Below, piece after piece: positions 41,178-51,388 of a DNA stretch of 64,000 bases (position 1 is its first letter; each line of letters starts with the position of its first letter). The position numbers and the translations under genes are program-made. This DNA is from Clostridia bacterium. GTDB taxonomy: Bacteria; Bacillota; Clostridia; RGIG6154. The notes under the pieces are model-generated. The model made no database searches. It saw nothing but the letters and a program-made list of their open reading frames with translations, and was not told where the DNA came from. The stretch is taken from the NCBI GenBank assembly GCA_017409875.1, contig JAFQRW010000006.1:62001-126000 (forward strand). The letters are read 5' to 3'.

Positions 41178-41870
41178 ATGAAAAAAACAATTGGATTTTT
41201 GTTGTTATTTACGCTGATATTTACTGTTTGTGGGTGTCAAAACAATGATATTGATGTTAGAGGTAAATATGAAAATGATACAACAAGGGTTTCCTCTGAT
41301 ATATCGAGCGATACAAATTTATCCACAGAAGAATTTTCTTTAGGAAATATAACGGGAAACGTTTATAAAAACGATTTTATTGGCATTAGTTATAAATTAG
41401 ATGAAAATTGGACATTCTATAATGATGAACAAATTAAAGAATTGAATAATATTACTGTTGATATGGCTGGGGATGAAGTTGAGGAGTTAGTTAAGAACGC
41501 TACAATTGTCTATGATATGTGTGCTACTGATGGTGACCAACTTAACAATATAATTATAAATCTTGAAAAGGTTAGCAACCGCAAACTCTTTTCATTGAAT
41601 ATTGAAGAAAATCTTAAAACGCTTGTCCCTATACTTATGGATGGTTCCAAAAATATGGGGTACGAAAATATTGACTATGAAATTATTGATGTTGAAGTTG
41701 ATGGAAAGATGTTAGATGCTTTACATACCACCGCGGAAATTAATGGTGTAAATATGTATCAAACTATGTTTCAAAAGAAATGCAATGGTTATTTAGCAAG
41801 TATAACTATAACCACATATTTCTATGACGCAATTTCTGATTTAATTGATAATTTCTATTGGACAGAATAA
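41178..41870 (+). CDS. putative lipoprotein, unknown function
   Basis: 230 residues. The N-terminus MKKTIGFLLLFTLIFTVCGC has a lipobox-like end (VCGC), so Cys20 is the probable lipidated residue. The mature part has a Ser/Asp-rich linker and then a single alpha-beta domain (GISYKLDENWTFYNDEQ...) similar in style to secreted stress or 'photosystem PsbP-like' folds, although I cannot assign a family. AAAGGTGAG precedes ATG 41178. It follows the orphan membrane protein by 64 bases and shares its AT-rich composition. Confidence 0.7.
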   Translation: MKKTIGFLLLFTLIFTVCGCQNNDIDVRGKYENDTTRVSSDISSDTNLSTEEFSLGNITGNVYKNDFIGISYKLDENWTFYNDEQIKELNNITVDMAGDEVEELVKNATIVYDMCATDGDQLNNIIINLEKVSNRKLFSLNIEENLKTLVPILMDGSKNMGYENIDYEIIDVEVDGKMLDALHTTAEINGVNMYQTMFQKKCNGYLASITITTYFYDAISDLIDNFYWTE

Positions 41871-41974
41871 TACTGATGACTTTTGATGGATACATAATTC
41901 GAATACAGTTTTATATGATTTTATTGTAATTTTCAACAAAAATAACTGCCATCTAAACCATTCGGTTCTTCCAA

Positions 41975-42007
41975 AACAAAATCCTGTCGATAGGCAGGAT
42001 TTTGTTT
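41975..42007 (+). terminator. rho-independent terminator
   Basis: AAACAAAATCCTG and CAGGATTTTGTTT form a 13-base stem around a short loop, about 100 bases after the lipoprotein stop. The A-rich left arm makes it usable on either strand. Confidence 0.8.
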
Positions 42008-42037
42008 ATATAACTTTAAAATGAAGATAGCGTGATT

Positions 42038-42408
42038 ATGGTGGATAAGGCGTATATTTGTAATTTGATTGAAGAAAGAAAAGATGAACTGTTTGAGCTT
42101 TTGGGAAGTTTTATTAAAATAAACTCTGAAAGCTTTGTAACAAATGGAAATGAGGAAGCTCTGGCAAAACATATACACAGTATGTGTGTAAAGAAGTAAC
42201 AGGCGAAACTCTCAGTGTGTGCGACTCGTGCCTTTATGACCTTTCGGTAATTTCAAAATATGGTGGTGGCAATGCATTTGCGTTTGGCTCAGGGAGAGAC
42301 TTTTCTTTGCCGGGCGGTGCACATCAGCCAAACGAGTACATAGAATGTGACAAGCTTGTTGAATATACAAAAGTAATTGCAGCTTACGTTTTAAAAATAT
42401 TAGGTTAG
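42038..42408 (+). pseudogene. M20-family peptidase remnant
   Basis: An N-terminal fragment (42038 to about 42180, MVDKAYICNLIEERKDEL, the start typical of ArgE/DapE-like peptidases) is joined in another frame to a C-terminal fragment (42184-42408) containing FAFGSGRDFSLPGGAHQPNE and the closing KVIAAYVLKILG helix. Intact relatives have about 370-400 residues; here only about 48 plus 75 are left, so the metal-binding centre and the dimerisation domain are gone. A large internal deletion plus frameshift explains it. The fragment just after it is a terminator and then the ribosomal operon. Confidence 0.8.
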
Positions 42409-42430
42409 GCAAGATATATTATATAGGAAG

Positions 42431-42468
42431 AAAACCCGTATCTTTTTAGAAAAAAGGTACGGGTTTTT
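42431..42468 (+). terminator. rho-independent terminator
   Basis: AAAACCCGTA...TACGGGTTTTT with an inner CTTTTT/AAAAAG pair. It isolates the peptidase remnant from the ribosomal operon promoter. Confidence 0.85.
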
Positions 42469-42519
42469 AGCTTGTGTAAAGTATTTTTAAAAAAAAACAA
42501 AAAAAATTCAAAAAAACAC

Positions 42520-42548
42520 TTGATTTTTCTTGACTTTTATAGTATGAT
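42520..42548 (+). promoter_or_regulatory. promoter of the S10-spc-alpha operon
   Basis: TTGATT (42520-42525), 17-base spacer, TATGAT (42543-42548), after an A-rich stretch resembling an UP element (42488-42516). The leader of about 80 bases can fold around GGTGT/AACACC and CTGCAG/TTGCAG, a possible site for ribosomal-protein feedback; that is inferred. Confidence 0.75.
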
Positions 42549-42637
42549 ATACGAGTTGTATGCTGCAGAACTATGTGTGGTGTGATATGAAACACCTGGA
42601 GCAGTTGCAGAAATTCAGAAGAAAAGGAGGACGAAAA

Positions 42638-42952
42638 ATGGCATCAGAAAAGAAAATCAGAATTAAGATTAAAGGTTATGACCATGCGTTGGTTGATCAG
42701 TCAGCAGAAAAAATTGTTGATACTGTTAAAAGAACAGGCGCAGAGGTTGCAGGTCCTATCCCGCTTCCTACTAAAAAGGAAATAATCACTATCTTAAGAG
42801 CTGTTCATAAGTACAAAGATTCCAGAGAACAGTTCGAAATGAGAACACATAAAAGACTCATTGATGTGATCTCACCTAAGCAGAAAACAACAGAAGCTTT
42901 AGGAAAACTTGATTTGCCTGCCGGAATTAATGTTGAAATTAAGGTCATCTAA
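42638..42952 (+). CDS. rpsJ: 30S ribosomal protein S10
   Basis: 104 residues, the normal size. [19 protein letters not shown] is the family start and [13 protein letters not shown] is the loop reaching the 16S head. ATG 42638 follows AAGGAGG; in-frame upstream codons from 42560 belong to the leader. It is the first gene of the long ribosomal operon. S10 also joins the NusB antitermination complex. Confidence 0.97.
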   Translation: MASEKKIRIKIKGYDHALVDQSAEKIVDTVKRTGAEVAGPIPLPTKKEIITILRAVHKYKDSREQFEMRTHKRLIDVISPKQKTTEALGKLDLPAGINVEIKVI

Positions 42953-42972
42953 CCGGTAAGGTAGTGGGTCAT

Positions 42973-42991
42973 GTTCGCAATACGGGCGAAC
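42973..42991 (+). other. hairpin between rpsJ and rplC
   Basis: GTTCGC, a 7-base loop and GCGAAC, 25 bases before the rplC start. It has no T tail and may be a translation-control or processing site. Confidence 0.45.
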
Positions 42992-43016
42992 CAATAACCA
43001 TAAGGAGGAAAAAATA

Positions 43017-43649
43017 ATGAAAAAGGCAATACTTGGCAAAAAGCTCGGTATGACTCAGCTTTTTGACGAAGCAGGAAAACTTATTCCTGTTACAGTAGTT
43101 GAAGCCGGTCCTTGCGTTGTAGTTCAGAAAAAAACAACTGACAACGATGGATACGAAGCTGTTCAGGTTGGCTTTAAAGACATTGAAGAAAGAAAAGTTT
43201 CAAAGCCTTTAAAAGGTCACTTTGATAAAGCTGGCGTTGGCTACAAAAGATTTTTAAGAGAATTTAAACTTGAGGATGCTGCCTCAATGAACATCGGCGA
43301 CGAAATTAAGGTTGATGTGTTTGCAGCGGGCGAGAAAATCGACGTTACTGGCACAAGCAAAGGTAAAGGATATGCTGGTGTAATCAAGCGTTACAATGCT
43401 CACAGACTTAAAGAAACTCACGGTACAGGTCCTGTACATCGTCATGCCGGTTCTAACGGCGCATGTTCAGATCCGTCAAGAGTATTCAAAGGTAAGAAAA
43501 TGGCAGGTCATATGGGCTGCGAAACAGTTACCATTCAGAATCTGGACGTTGTAAATGTTGACGTTGAAAAGAACTTGCTTTTGGTTCGCGGTGCAATTCC
43601 GGGACCTAAAGGCGGATTAGTAATAGTTAAAAACACGGTTAAAGCGTAA
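43017..43649 (+). CDS. rplC: 50S ribosomal protein L3
   Basis: 210 residues. It starts [20 protein letters not shown] and contains [14 protein letters not shown] and [14 protein letters not shown], the loop that reaches the peptidyl transferase centre. TAAGGAGG precedes ATG 43017. Early assembly protein of the large subunit; second gene of the operon. Confidence 0.97.
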   Translation: MKKAILGKKLGMTQLFDEAGKLIPVTVVEAGPCVVVQKKTTDNDGYEAVQVGFKDIEERKVSKPLKGHFDKAGVGYKRFLREFKLEDAASMNIGDEIKVDVFAAGEKIDVTGTSKGKGYAGVIKRYNAHRLKETHGTGPVHRHAGSNGACSDPSRVFKGKKMAGHMGCETVTIQNLDVVNVDVEKNLLLVRGAIPGPKGGLVIVKNTVKA

Positions 43650-43675
43650 GTTTTTAAGAAAGGAGGAAGTTACAC

Positions 43676-44299
43676 ATGCCTAACGTGGCTTTATATAACA
43701 TAGATGGTAAAGAAATTGGTACTATCGAGTTAAACGAAAGCTTGTTTGCTGCTGAAGTAAACGGTGCTGTTTTGCACGAAGTTGTTAAAAATTATCTTGC
43801 TAACCAGAGACAGGGTACTCAGAGCACAAAAACAAGAGCAGAAGTTAGAGGCGGCGGCATTAAGCCTTGGCGCCAGAAGGGAACAGGCAGAGCAAGACAG
43901 GGCTCTATCCGTTCACCTCAGTGGATTCACGGCGGTATCGCTTTAGGTCCAAAACCAAGAGATTACAGATATTCAATTAACAAGAAGATGAAACTTGTTG
44001 CTTTAAAATCTGCTTTATCTTCAAAGGTTGCTGACAGTAAGATTTTTGTTATCGATACATTAGCACTTGATGAAATTAAAACAAAGAAAGTTGTTAACCT
44101 CCTTGGAAACGTTGGAGCTACTAAAGCACTTATCGTTACAAGCGAAGTTAATGAAAATGTATACAAATCAGCAAGAAACATCGAAGGTGTGAAAGCATCT
44201 TACGTTGGTGAGCTCAATGTTTACGAACTTTTGAAATATGACAGCCTTGTTATTTCACAGGACGCTGTTAAGAAATTAGAGGAGGTGTATGCTATATGA
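43676..44299 (+). CDS. rplD: 50S ribosomal protein L4
   Basis: 207 residues. [20 protein letters not shown] is the conserved loop lining the exit tunnel. In several bacteria L4 represses its own operon by binding the S10 leader. AAGGAGG precedes ATG 43676, and the stop overlaps the rplW start. Confidence 0.97.
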   Translation: MPNVALYNIDGKEIGTIELNESLFAAEVNGAVLHEVVKNYLANQRQGTQSTKTRAEVRGGGIKPWRQKGTGRARQGSIRSPQWIHGGIALGPKPRDYRYSINKKMKLVALKSALSSKVADSKIFVIDTLALDEIKTKKVVNLLGNVGATKALIVTSEVNENVYKSARNIEGVKASYVGELNVYELLKYDSLVISQDAVKKLEEVYAI

Positions 44300-44586
44300 T
44301 GTATCATGATATTTTAAGAAGACCTATCATATCAGAAAACTCAATGGAAGATATAGCAAACAAAAAGTACACCTTTGAGGTTGCTGCTACTGCAACAAAA
44401 GTAGATATTAAAATCGCTGTTGAACAGGTTTTTAAAGTACAGGTTGCAAAAGTTAACACCATGAACTACTTGGGCAAAACCAAGAGAATGGGTGTTCATG
44501 TTGGTAAAAGACATGACTGGAAAAAAGCAATTGTTACTTTGAAACCCGAAAGCAAAGCAATTGAATTTTTTGACGGAATGGCTTAA
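44296..44586 (+). CDS. rplW: 50S ribosomal protein L23
   Basis: 96 residues. [13 protein letters not shown] opens the protein and the beta-hairpin [16 protein letters not shown] is present. It sits at the tunnel exit and docks trigger factor and SRP. Two adjacent ATG codons (44296 and 44299) follow GGAGG; either may be used. It overlaps rplD by 4 bases. Confidence 0.96.
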   Translation: MMYHDILRRPIISENSMEDIANKKYTFEVAATATKVDIKIAVEQVFKVQVAKVNTMNYLGKTKRMGVHVGKRHDWKKAIVTLKPESKAIEFFDGMA

Positions 44587-44619
44587 TTGAATGAATTGAA
44601 ATGAAGGAGTTGAAATTAA

Positions 44620-45453
44620 ATGGCTATAAAAAAATATAACCCGACTACTCCGGCAAGAAGAAATATGACCGTTTCAACATTTGAGGAAATCACCAAAAAG
44701 TCTCCTGAAAGAAATTTGGTTGAAACAATCAAAGAAAAAGCCGGAAGAAACTCATACGGTAGAATCACTGTTCGTCACAGAGGCGGCGGTGTAAAAAGAA
44801 AGTACAGAATCATTGACTTTAAGAGAAATAAAGACGGTATCGAAGCTAACGTTATCGCAATCGAGTACGATCCAAACAGAAGCGCTAACATCGCACTTTT
44901 GGAATATGCTGATGGCGAAAGAACATACATCATTGCTCCTCTTAATCTTAAGGTTGGCGATAAAGTTATTTCAGGCGAAGGCGCTGACATTAAGCCCGGT
45001 AACGCATTGTTCATTAAAGATATCCCTGTTGGTACTTTAATCCACAATATCGAGCTTATGCCAGGCAGAGGTGCTCAGATGGTTAGATCTGCCGGTAACT
45101 CTGCACAGCTTATGGCTAAAGAAGGTGCTTACGCTCAGGTTAGACTTCCATCAGGTGAAGTTAGAATGGTAAGCGTTAAGTGTAAGGCTACAATCGGTGA
45201 AGTTGGTAATCAGGATCACGAAAACATTTCTATCGGTAAAGCTGGTAGAAAAAGACATATGGGATTTAGACCTACAGTCCGTGGTGTTGTTATGAACCCG
45301 AACGACCATCCGCACGGTGGTGGTGAAGGTAAATCACCTATCGGCCGTCCGAGTCCTGTTACTCCTTGGGGTAAACCTGCACTCGGTCTTAAGACAAGAA
45401 AGAAAAACAAGAAATCAGATATGTTTATTGTTAGAAGACGTAACGGTAAATAA
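44620..45453 (+). CDS. rplB: 50S ribosomal protein L2
   Basis: 277 residues. [14 protein letters not shown] at the start and the C-terminal [14 protein letters not shown] with the histidine needed for peptide transfer and subunit joining. A weak AAGGAG precedes ATG 44620. Among the most conserved genes here, which anchors the identity of the cluster. Confidence 0.98.
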   Translation: MAIKKYNPTTPARRNMTVSTFEEITKKSPERNLVETIKEKAGRNSYGRITVRHRGGGVKRKYRIIDFKRNKDGIEANVIAIEYDPNRSANIALLEYADGERTYIIAPLNLKVGDKVISGEGADIKPGNALFIKDIPVGTLIHNIELMPGRGAQMVRSAGNSAQLMAKEGAYAQVRLPSGEVRMVSVKCKATIGEVGNQDHENISIGKAGRKRHMGFRPTVRGVVMNPNDHPHGGGEGKSPIGRPSPVTPWGKPALGLKTRKKNKKSDMFIVRRRNGK

Positions 45454-45477
45454 TATCATAGGATATGGAGGTATAAC

Positions 45478-45756
45478 ATGGGTAGATCAGTTAAAAAAGG
45501 CCCTTTCGTGAACGAAAAGCTCCTGAAAAGAATTGTTGAAATGAACGAAGCAGGCGAAAAAAGAGTTTTAAAGACATGGTCAAGAAGCTCAACAATCTTC
45601 CCTGATATGATTGGTCATACAATCGCAGTTCATGACGGAAGAAAGCATGTTCCGGTATATATCACTGAGGACATGGTTGGTCATAAATTAGGTGAATTTG
45701 CTCCCACAAGAACTTATAAGGGACATGCTGGAGCAAAAACATCTGGAGTTAAATAA
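45478..45756 (+). CDS. rpsS: 30S ribosomal protein S19
   Basis: 92 residues. [11 protein letters not shown] opens it, followed by [21 protein letters not shown] and [15 protein letters not shown]. It lies in the small-subunit head and contacts S13. GGAGG precedes ATG 45478. Confidence 0.98.
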   Translation: MGRSVKKGPFVNEKLLKRIVEMNEAGEKRVLKTWSRSSTIFPDMIGHTIAVHDGRKHVPVYITEDMVGHKLGEFAPTRTYKGHAGAKTSGVK

Positions 45757-45785
45757 TTTAGTAACGTAAGAGAGGAGGGCATAAC

Positions 45786-46121
45786 ATGGAAGCAAGAGCA
45801 GTCCTTCGTTATGCACGTATTTCACCCCGTAAAGTGAAAATCGTGATTGATTTAATCAGGAATAAGTCTGTTGCTGAAGCTATTGGTATTATCAATAATA
45901 CACCAAAAGCTGCATCAGAATATCTTATAAAGCTGTTAAATTCAGCTATTGCAAACGCAACTAACAACCATAATATGGATGCCGAAAAGTTGTATGTTGC
46001 AGAAGTATACGCAAACCCGGGCCCTATTTTGAAGAGAATTATGCCAAGAGCTCAGGGAAGAGCGTTCAGAATCAGAAAAAGAACTAGTCATATTACAATT
46101 GTTCTTAAAGAAAGACAATAA
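45786..46121 (+). CDS. rplV: 50S ribosomal protein L22
   Basis: 111 residues. ARAVLRYARISPRKVKIV opens it and the hairpin loop MPRAQGRAFRIRKRTSHITI reaches the exit tunnel, where macrolide-resistance changes occur. GAGGAGGGC precedes ATG 45786. Between rpsS and rpsC. Confidence 0.97.
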   Translation: MEARAVLRYARISPRKVKIVIDLIRNKSVAEAIGIINNTPKAASEYLIKLLNSAIANATNNHNMDAEKLYVAEVYANPGPILKRIMPRAQGRAFRIRKRTSHITIVLKERQ

Positions 46122-46141
46122 TCTTGTAAGGAGGTAATACA

Positions 46142-46801
46142 ATGGGTCAGAAGGTACATCCACACGGACTCAGAGTCGGCGTTATCAAAGATTGGGACTC
46201 CAAATGGTACGCAGATTCAAAAAACTTCGGTGATAGCTTAGTCGAAGATTATAATGTGAGAGAATATCTTAAAAAGACTCACTTTGATGCCGGTGTTGCA
46301 AAGATCGAGATTGAAAAGCCATCAAACAGACTTAAAATCAACATCTATGCTGCTAAACCTGCGTTTATTATCGGCAAAAAAGGTGAAGGTATAGAAAAGA
46401 CAAAGCAGGCAATCGTTAAAATGACAGGCAAAAGTGTTTCAATTAACATTATTGAAATCAAACAGCCTGACATGTGTGCACAGCTTGTTGCTGAAAACAT
46501 CGCTGCACAGCTCGTAAAACGTGTTTCTTTCAGACGGGCTATGAAGCAGGCTATGGGAAGAACAACAAAAGCAGGTGCTATGGGTATTAAGGCTGCTTGC
46601 TCAGGTCGTTTAGGAGGCGCTGAAATCGCTCGTACAGAGCAGTATCATGAAGGTACAATTCCGCTTCAGACAATCAGAGCAGACATTGACTACGGTTTTG
46701 CAGAAGCTGATACAACATTCGGTAAAATCGGTGTTAAAGTTTGGATTTATAAAGGCGAAGTTCTTCCTGGAACTGGTAAGAAGAAGGGAGAGAATAAATA
46801 A
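46142..46801 (+). CDS. rpsC: 30S ribosomal protein S3
   Basis: 219 residues. [12 protein letters not shown] at the start and a KH domain with [14 protein letters not shown], then [14 protein letters not shown]. It forms part of the mRNA entry channel. Its stop overlaps the rplP start by one base (TAATG), so the two are translated together. Confidence 0.98.
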   Translation: MGQKVHPHGLRVGVIKDWDSKWYADSKNFGDSLVEDYNVREYLKKTHFDAGVAKIEIEKPSNRLKINIYAAKPAFIIGKKGEGIEKTKQAIVKMTGKSVSINIIEIKQPDMCAQLVAENIAAQLVKRVSFRRAMKQAMGRTTKAGAMGIKAACSGRLGGAEIARTEQYHEGTIPLQTIRADIDYGFAEADTTFGKIGVKVWIYKGEVLPGTGKKKGENK

Positions 46802-47241
46802 TGTTATTGCCTAAAAGAGTTAAATACAGAAGAGTTATGAGAGGTCGTATGACCGGTAAAGCTACTAGAGGTAACAAAGTAAGCTACGGTGAATATGGTA
46901 TTCAGGCTGTAGAGCCCGGCTGGATTAAGAGTAACCAGATCGAAGCTGCCCGTATCGCTATGACAAGATACACAAAAAGAGGCGGTAAAGTTTGGATTAA
47001 GATTTTCCCGGATAAGCCTGTTACAGAAAAACCGGCTGAAACACGTATGGGTAGCGGTAAAGGTTCTCCTGAGTACTGGGTTGCAGTTGTTAAACCAGGC
47101 AGAGTAATGTTCGAAATCGGCGGTGTTTCCGAGGACATTGCAAGAGAAGCTCTCCGTCTTGCTATTCACAAGTTGCCTATCAAATGTAAAATAGTTACTA
47201 AGGCTGATACAGAAACGGAAGGTGAAGCTAATGAAGGTTAA
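46801..47241 (+). CDS. rplP: 50S ribosomal protein L16
   Basis: 146 residues. [18 protein letters not shown] at the start, then [18 protein letters not shown]. It helps place the A-site tRNA. A slightly longer Glu/Thr-rich C-terminus ([13 protein letters not shown]) overlaps the rpmC start. Confidence 0.97.
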   Translation: MLLPKRVKYRRVMRGRMTGKATRGNKVSYGEYGIQAVEPGWIKSNQIEAARIAMTRYTKRGGKVWIKIFPDKPVTEKPAETRMGSGKGSPEYWVAVVKPGRVMFEIGGVSEDIAREALRLAIHKLPIKCKIVTKADTETEGEANEG

Positions 47242-47431
47242 TGAAATAAGAGATTTATCTTATGAAGAATTAGCGCAGAAGCTTGTTGACCTCAAAGCTG
47301 AACTTTTTAATTTAAGATTTCAGCACGCTACAAGTCAGTTGGATAACCCCATGCAGCTTGTTGAGGTTAAGAAGTCAATCGCTAGAGTTAAAACTGTTAT
47401 GAGAGAAATAGAGCTCAAAGAAGCTCAGTAA
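47231..47431 (+). CDS. rpmC: 50S ribosomal protein L29
   Basis: 66 residues, all helical: [20 protein letters not shown] and [17 protein letters not shown] 47231 is preferred to GTG 47222 because GGAAGGTG at 47218-47225 suits only the later codon. It overlaps the end of rplP by 11 bases and sits at the tunnel exit beside L23. Confidence 0.96.
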   Translation: MKVNEIRDLSYEELAQKLVDLKAELFNLRFQHATSQLDNPMQLVEVKKSIARVKTVMREIELKEAQ

Positions 47432-47466
47432 TATTCCTTGTTATATATGGGAAAGGAGGAGCCGAC

Positions 47467-47724
47467 TTGTCAGAACGCGGATACAGAAAGACAAGAGTTG
47501 GAAAGGTTGTTAGCAATAAGATGGATAAAACAATCGTTGTTGCCATCGTTGATAGTGTTAAACATCCTTTATACGGAAAAATCGTTAAAAAAACCTACAA
47601 ATTAAAAGCACATGACGAGCAGAACGTTTGCTCAGTGGGCGATAGAGTTAAGGTTATGGAAACAAGACCTCTTTCAAAGGATAAGAGATGGCGTCTTGTA
47701 GAAATCGTAGAAAAAGCTCAGTAA
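47467..47724 (+). CDS. rpsQ: 30S ribosomal protein S17
   Basis: 85 residues starting from TTG 47467 behind [28 protein letters not shown] and [17 protein letters not shown] are family hallmarks. It binds 16S helix 11. The TTG start may lower its rate next to ATG-started neighbours. Confidence 0.97.
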   Translation: MSERGYRKTRVGKVVSNKMDKTIVVAIVDSVKHPLYGKIVKKTYKLKAHDEQNVCSVGDRVKVMETRPLSKDKRWRLVEIVEKAQ

Positions 47725-47751
47725 TATTTAGAGCAGAAAGGAGATTTTGCC

Positions 47752-48120
47752 ATGGTACAGCAACAGACATTGTTGAAGGTAGCAGACAACACCGGTGCAA
47801 AAGAACTTATGTGCATTCGTGTGCTCGGCGGTACAAGAAGACGTTATGCCAACGTTGGCGACGTTGTTGTTGCTTCTGTTAAGAAAGCAACACCGGGCGG
47901 AGTTGTTAAAAAAGGCGAAGTAGTTAAAGCTGTTATTGTTAGAACTGTTAAAGGCTTGAAAAGAGCTGACGGTTCATATATAAAGTTTGATGAAAATGCA
48001 GCAGTTATTATCAGAGAAGATAAAAACCCCAGAGGTACTCGTATCTTTGGACCTGTTGCAAGAGAATTGAGAGATAAAGAATATATGAAAATATTATCTT
48101 TAGCTCCCGAAGTATTATAA
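47752..48120 (+). CDS. rplN: 50S ribosomal protein L14
   Basis: 122 residues. [20 protein letters not shown] opens it and [20 protein letters not shown] closes it. It forms an intersubunit bridge and is the docking site of the silencing factor RsfS. AAAGGAG precedes ATG 47752. First gene of the spc section. Confidence 0.98.
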   Translation: MVQQQTLLKVADNTGAKELMCIRVLGGTRRRYANVGDVVVASVKKATPGGVVKKGEVVKAVIVRTVKGLKRADGSYIKFDENAAVIIREDKNPRGTRIFGPVARELRDKEYMKILSLAPEVL

Positions 48121-48135
48121 TAAGGAGGTACAACC

Positions 48136-48459
48136 ATGAGTAAAATGCATATTAAAAAAGGTGATACAGTAGTTGTACTTTCCGGTAAAGACAAAGGCAA
48201 AAAAGGTAAAGTACTTGCTGTATTTCCAAAGACTTCTAAAGCTATTGTTGAGGGTGTTAATGTTGCTTCTAAGCATCAGAAACCAAGAAGACAGGGCGAA
48301 GAAGGCGGAATTATCAAGCAGGAAATCGCAATTAATGCTTGCAAATTGATGCATGTTTGCAGTAAATGCAACGAAGCTACAAGAATCGGCCGTAAGGTGT
48401 TAGATGATGGTTCTATCGTTCGTTATTGCAAAAAGTGTAATGAATTATTTGCAGATTAA
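48136..48459 (+). CDS. rplX: 50S ribosomal protein L24 with zinc ribbon
   Basis: 107 residues. The KOW start HIKKGDTVVVLSGKDKGKKG is standard. The C-terminus carries CSKC and CKKC, a zinc-ribbon form present in some L24 proteins and absent in others. TAAGGAGG precedes ATG 48136. It starts large-subunit assembly. Confidence 0.97.
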   Translation: MSKMHIKKGDTVVVLSGKDKGKKGKVLAVFPKTSKAIVEGVNVASKHQKPRRQGEEGGIIKQEIAINACKLMHVCSKCNEATRIGRKVLDDGSIVRYCKKCNELFAD

Positions 48460-48481
48460 TTAAAGGAAGGAGGAATTTTAA

Positions 48482-49024
48482 ATGACCCGACTTTACGAAA
48501 AGTATGTTAATGAAGTTGCACCTGCTCTTATGAGCAAGTTTGGTTATAAAAGCCCCATGCAGATTCCGAAGATTGAAAAAATCGTTATTAACATGGGTGT
48601 TGCAGAAGCAAAAGAAAATGCTAAAGCATTAGAAGCTGCTGCAAACGACTTGGCTATCATTACAGGTCAGAAACCTCTCATCACTAAAGCTAGAAAATCA
48701 GTTGCTAACTTTAAAATCAGAGAGGGTATGAACCTTGGCTGCAAGGTTACTTTAAGAAAAGACAAAATGTACGAATTTATGGACAGATTGTTCAATATCG
48801 CGCTTCCGCGTGTTAGAGACTTCAGAGGTATTAATCCCGATTCCTTTGATGGAAGAGGAAATTATGCTTTCGGTCTTAAAGAACAGTTGATTTTCCCTGA
48901 AATTGAGTACGATAAAATTGATAAAATCAGAGGTATGGACATTATCTTTGTTACTACCGCTAAAACTGATGAAGAAGCTAGAGAGCTGCTCACTCTTATG
49001 GGTGCTCCGTATTCACATAATTAA
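48482..49024 (+). CDS. rplE: 50S ribosomal protein L5
   Basis: 180 residues. [19 protein letters not shown] at the start, VITGQKP-type [19 protein letters not shown] in the middle and [19 protein letters not shown] later. It binds 5S rRNA with L18. AAGGAGG precedes ATG 48482. Confidence 0.98.
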   Translation: MTRLYEKYVNEVAPALMSKFGYKSPMQIPKIEKIVINMGVAEAKENAKALEAAANDLAIITGQKPLITKARKSVANFKIREGMNLGCKVTLRKDKMYEFMDRLFNIALPRVRDFRGINPDSFDGRGNYAFGLKEQLIFPEIEYDKIDKIRGMDIIFVTTAKTDEEARELLTLMGAPYSHN

Positions 49025-49038
49025 GGAGGTAACTTATC

Positions 49039-49224
49039 TTGGCTAAAAAAGCAATGATTATAAAACAGCAGAGAACTCCTAAGTATGCAACAAGAGCTTA
49101 CACAAGATGTAAGATCTGCGGAAGACCGCATGCTTATTTAAGAAAATTCGGTATTTGCCGTATTTGCTTCAGAGAATTAGCGTACAAAGGTCAGATTCCT
49201 GGTGTTAAAAAAGCAAGTTGGTAA
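49039..49224 (+). CDS. rpsZ: 30S ribosomal protein S14, type Z
   Basis: 61 residues from TTG 49039 behind AAGGAGG. The short zinc-binding form: [20 protein letters not shown] supplies four cysteines. Bacteria with this form usually also keep a zinc-free copy for zinc shortage; none is in this window. Confidence 0.97.
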   Translation: MAKKAMIIKQQRTPKYATRAYTRCKICGRPHAYLRKFGICRICFRELAYKGQIPGVKKASW

Positions 49225-49279
49225 GATTTATTCTTACTATGTAGTTATGTTTTAAGTATTATGGAAGGAGGCAACATAT

Positions 49280-49678
49280 ATGCATATTACAGATCCTATC
49301 GCAGATATGCTTACTCGTATCAGAAACGCAAATGACGCAAAGCACGAAACAGTTGATGTTCCTTGCTCAAATATGAAAAAAGCTATTGCTGACATTTTGC
49401 TTGAAGAAGGATATATTAAGAATTATCAAATAATTGACGATAATAAACAGGGTATTATCAGAATTACTCTTAAGTATGCTGCTAACAAGAGAAAAGTTAT
49501 TTCAGGTCTTAAGAGAATTTCAAAACCCGGTCTCAGAATTTACGCATCCAAGGAAGATCTTCCAAGGGTGTTAAGAGGTTTAGGTATTGCTATCATCTCT
49601 ACTTCTAAAGGTATTATGACCGATAAGAAGGCTAGACAGAACAATGTTGGTGGCGAGGTTTTAGCGTACATCTGGTAA
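49280..49678 (+). CDS. rpsH: 30S ribosomal protein S8
   Basis: 132 residues. [19 protein letters not shown] opens it and [20 protein letters not shown] closes it. It nucleates the 16S central domain and in enteric bacteria represses the spc section by binding the rplE message. AAGGAGG precedes ATG 49280. Confidence 0.98.
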   Translation: MHITDPIADMLTRIRNANDAKHETVDVPCSNMKKAIADILLEEGYIKNYQIIDDNKQGIIRITLKYAANKRKVISGLKRISKPGLRIYASKEDLPRVLRGLGIAIISTSKGIMTDKKARQNNVGGEVLAYIW

Positions 49679-49720
49679 TCGCAGATTCCAGATTAGCACA
49701 AAGTTAAGGAGGTGTATACG

Positions 49721-50263
49721 ATGTCCAGAATAGGAAGAATGCCAATCGAGGTACCACAGGGCGTCGAAGTAAAACTTGGTGCGGGTAATGAAATTACAGT
49801 TAAAGGTCCTAAAGCTACTCTTTCAAGAGTATTGCATCCCGAGATGTTAATTACTGTTGAAAACGGCCTTATTACTGTTACAAGACCTTCGGAGAATAAG
49901 ACACACAAGTCACTCCACGGACTTACCCGTACTTTGATAAATAATATGATTATCGGTGTAACAGAAGGTTACACAAAGACTCTTGAAATTAACGGCGTAG
50001 GTTACAGAGCTCAGAAACAGGGAAATAAACTTGTTATGAACTTAGGTTATTCACACAACGTTGAAATGGAAGAACCTGAGGGTGTAAAAGTTGAAGTTCC
50101 TAACCCTAACCAGATTATCGTTTCAGGTAGCGATAAACAGGCTGTTGGCCAGTTTGCTGCTGTGGTTAGAGAAAAGAGACCGCCTGAACCGTATAAAGGC
50201 AAGGGTATCAAATACGCTGATGAAGTTATCAGACGTAAAGAAGGTAAGACAGGTAAGAAATAA
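49721..50263 (+). CDS. rplF: 50S ribosomal protein L6
   Basis: 180 residues. [16 protein letters not shown] at the start and [20 protein letters not shown] at the end. It lies near the sarcin-ricin loop. ATG 49721 follows AAGGAGG; an earlier in-frame start at 49712 lies within that site's spacing and is not used. Confidence 0.98.
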   Translation: MSRIGRMPIEVPQGVEVKLGAGNEITVKGPKATLSRVLHPEMLITVENGLITVTRPSENKTHKSLHGLTRTLINNMIIGVTEGYTKTLEINGVGYRAQKQGNKLVMNLGYSHNVEMEEPEGVKVEVPNPNQIIVSGSDKQAVGQFAAVVREKRPPEPYKGKGIKYADEVIRRKEGKTGKK

Positions 50264-50297
50264 TGCTGCCTGACACTTTAGAAAGGAGTGGAGAGTT

Positions 50298-50657
50298 TTG
50301 ATTAACAAAACTGCAAGTAACGTTGCAAGAGTTGCAAGACACGCTAGAGTTAGAAAACATATCTCAGGAACACCTGAAAGACCACGTCTTTGTGTTTTCA
50401 GAAGCTCTAAGAATATATACGCTCAGATTATCGACGATGTTAACGGCAACACTTTAGTTTCAGCTTCTTCTTTAGAAGCAGGCTTCGAAGGTGTTGGTTC
50501 TAACAAAGAAGCTGCAAAAACAGTTGGTAATATGGTAGCAAAAAAAGCACTGGATAAGGGTATCAAGAATGTTGTATTTGACAGAGGCGGATATGTTTAT
50601 CACGGTAGAGTAAAAGAATTAGCAGAGGGTGCCAGAGAGGGCGGCCTGGAATTCTAA
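50298..50657 (+). CDS. rplR: 50S ribosomal protein L18
   Basis: 119 residues from TTG 50298 behind [32 protein letters not shown] and [20 protein letters not shown] are the family motifs. It delivers 5S rRNA to the large subunit with L5. Confidence 0.97.
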   Translation: MINKTASNVARVARHARVRKHISGTPERPRLCVFRSSKNIYAQIIDDVNGNTLVSASSLEAGFEGVGSNKEAAKTVGNMVAKKALDKGIKNVVFDRGGYVYHGRVKELAEGAREGGLEF

Positions 50658-50672
50658 TTTAGGAGGTAAACT

Positions 50673-51173
50673 ATGGCAGAGTTAAACACAAACGGTGTTG
50701 AATTAAAAGAAACCGTTGTTAATATCAACCGTGTTGCCAAGGTTGTAAAAGGTGGTAGAACCTTTAGATTTAGTGCTTTGGTAGTAGTAGGCGACGAAAA
50801 CGGCCATGTAGGTTGCGGAATGGGCAAAGCTGCTGAAATTCCGGAAGCTGTTAGAAAGGCTATTGAAGACGCTAAGAAAAACATGGTTTATGTTCCAAGA
50901 GTAGGAACAACAATTCCGCACGAAATCATCGGCGAATTCGGTGCAGGCAGAGTATTACTTAAACCTGCTGCTCCCGGTACCGGTGTTATCGCAGGCGGTC
51001 CTACCAGAGCGGTACTTGAACTTGCTGGTATCAGAGATATCAGAACAAAGTCATTGCGTTCAAACAATCCTAAGAACATGGTAGGTGCAACAATCGCAGG
51101 ACTCGCTAATCTTAAAGAAGCAAAAGATGTAGCTGAACTTCGCGGTAAAACAGTAGAAGAATTATTAGGTTAA
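50673..51173 (+). CDS. rpsE: 30S ribosomal protein S5
   Basis: 166 residues. [20 protein letters not shown] at the start and [18 protein letters not shown] later. It controls decoding accuracy, and its loop is the spectinomycin site. AGGAGG precedes ATG 50673. Followed after 13 bases by rpmD. Confidence 0.98.
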   Translation: MAELNTNGVELKETVVNINRVAKVVKGGRTFRFSALVVVGDENGHVGCGMGKAAEIPEAVRKAIEDAKKNMVYVPRVGTTIPHEIIGEFGAGRVLLKPAAPGTGVIAGGPTRAVLELAGIRDIRTKSLRSNNPKNMVGATIAGLANLKEAKDVAELRGKTVEELLG

Positions 51174-51186
51174 GGAGGAGATTTTA

Positions 51187-51366
51187 ATGGCAACCATCAA
51201 AGTTACATTACAAAAGAGTCTTATTGGCAGAAAAAAAGACCAGATTGCCACTGCTCACGCTTTAGGTCTTAAAAAGATCAGACAGACAGTTGAGCATGAA
51301 GCAACTCCTCAGATTTTAGGCATGGTTAATAAAGTTTCACACCTTGTCAGCGTAGAGGAAAATTAA
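51187..51366 (+). CDS. rpmD: 50S ribosomal protein L30
   Basis: 59 residues, a small gene found by reading between rpsE and rpl[19 protein letters not shown], then [20 protein letters not shown], match the family. AAGGAGG lies upstream of ATG 51187 and the stop is at 51364-51366. Confidence 0.96.
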   Translation: MATIKVTLQKSLIGRKKDQIATAHALGLKKIRQTVEHEATPQILGMVNKVSHLVSVEEN

Positions 51367-51388
51367 ATTTTTAAGGAGGTGCACTAAT

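Noticed and set aside
42212-42412. 66-residue minus-strand frame over the peptidase remnant
   Set aside because: Antisense shadow of the C-terminal peptidase fragment, with no start signal.
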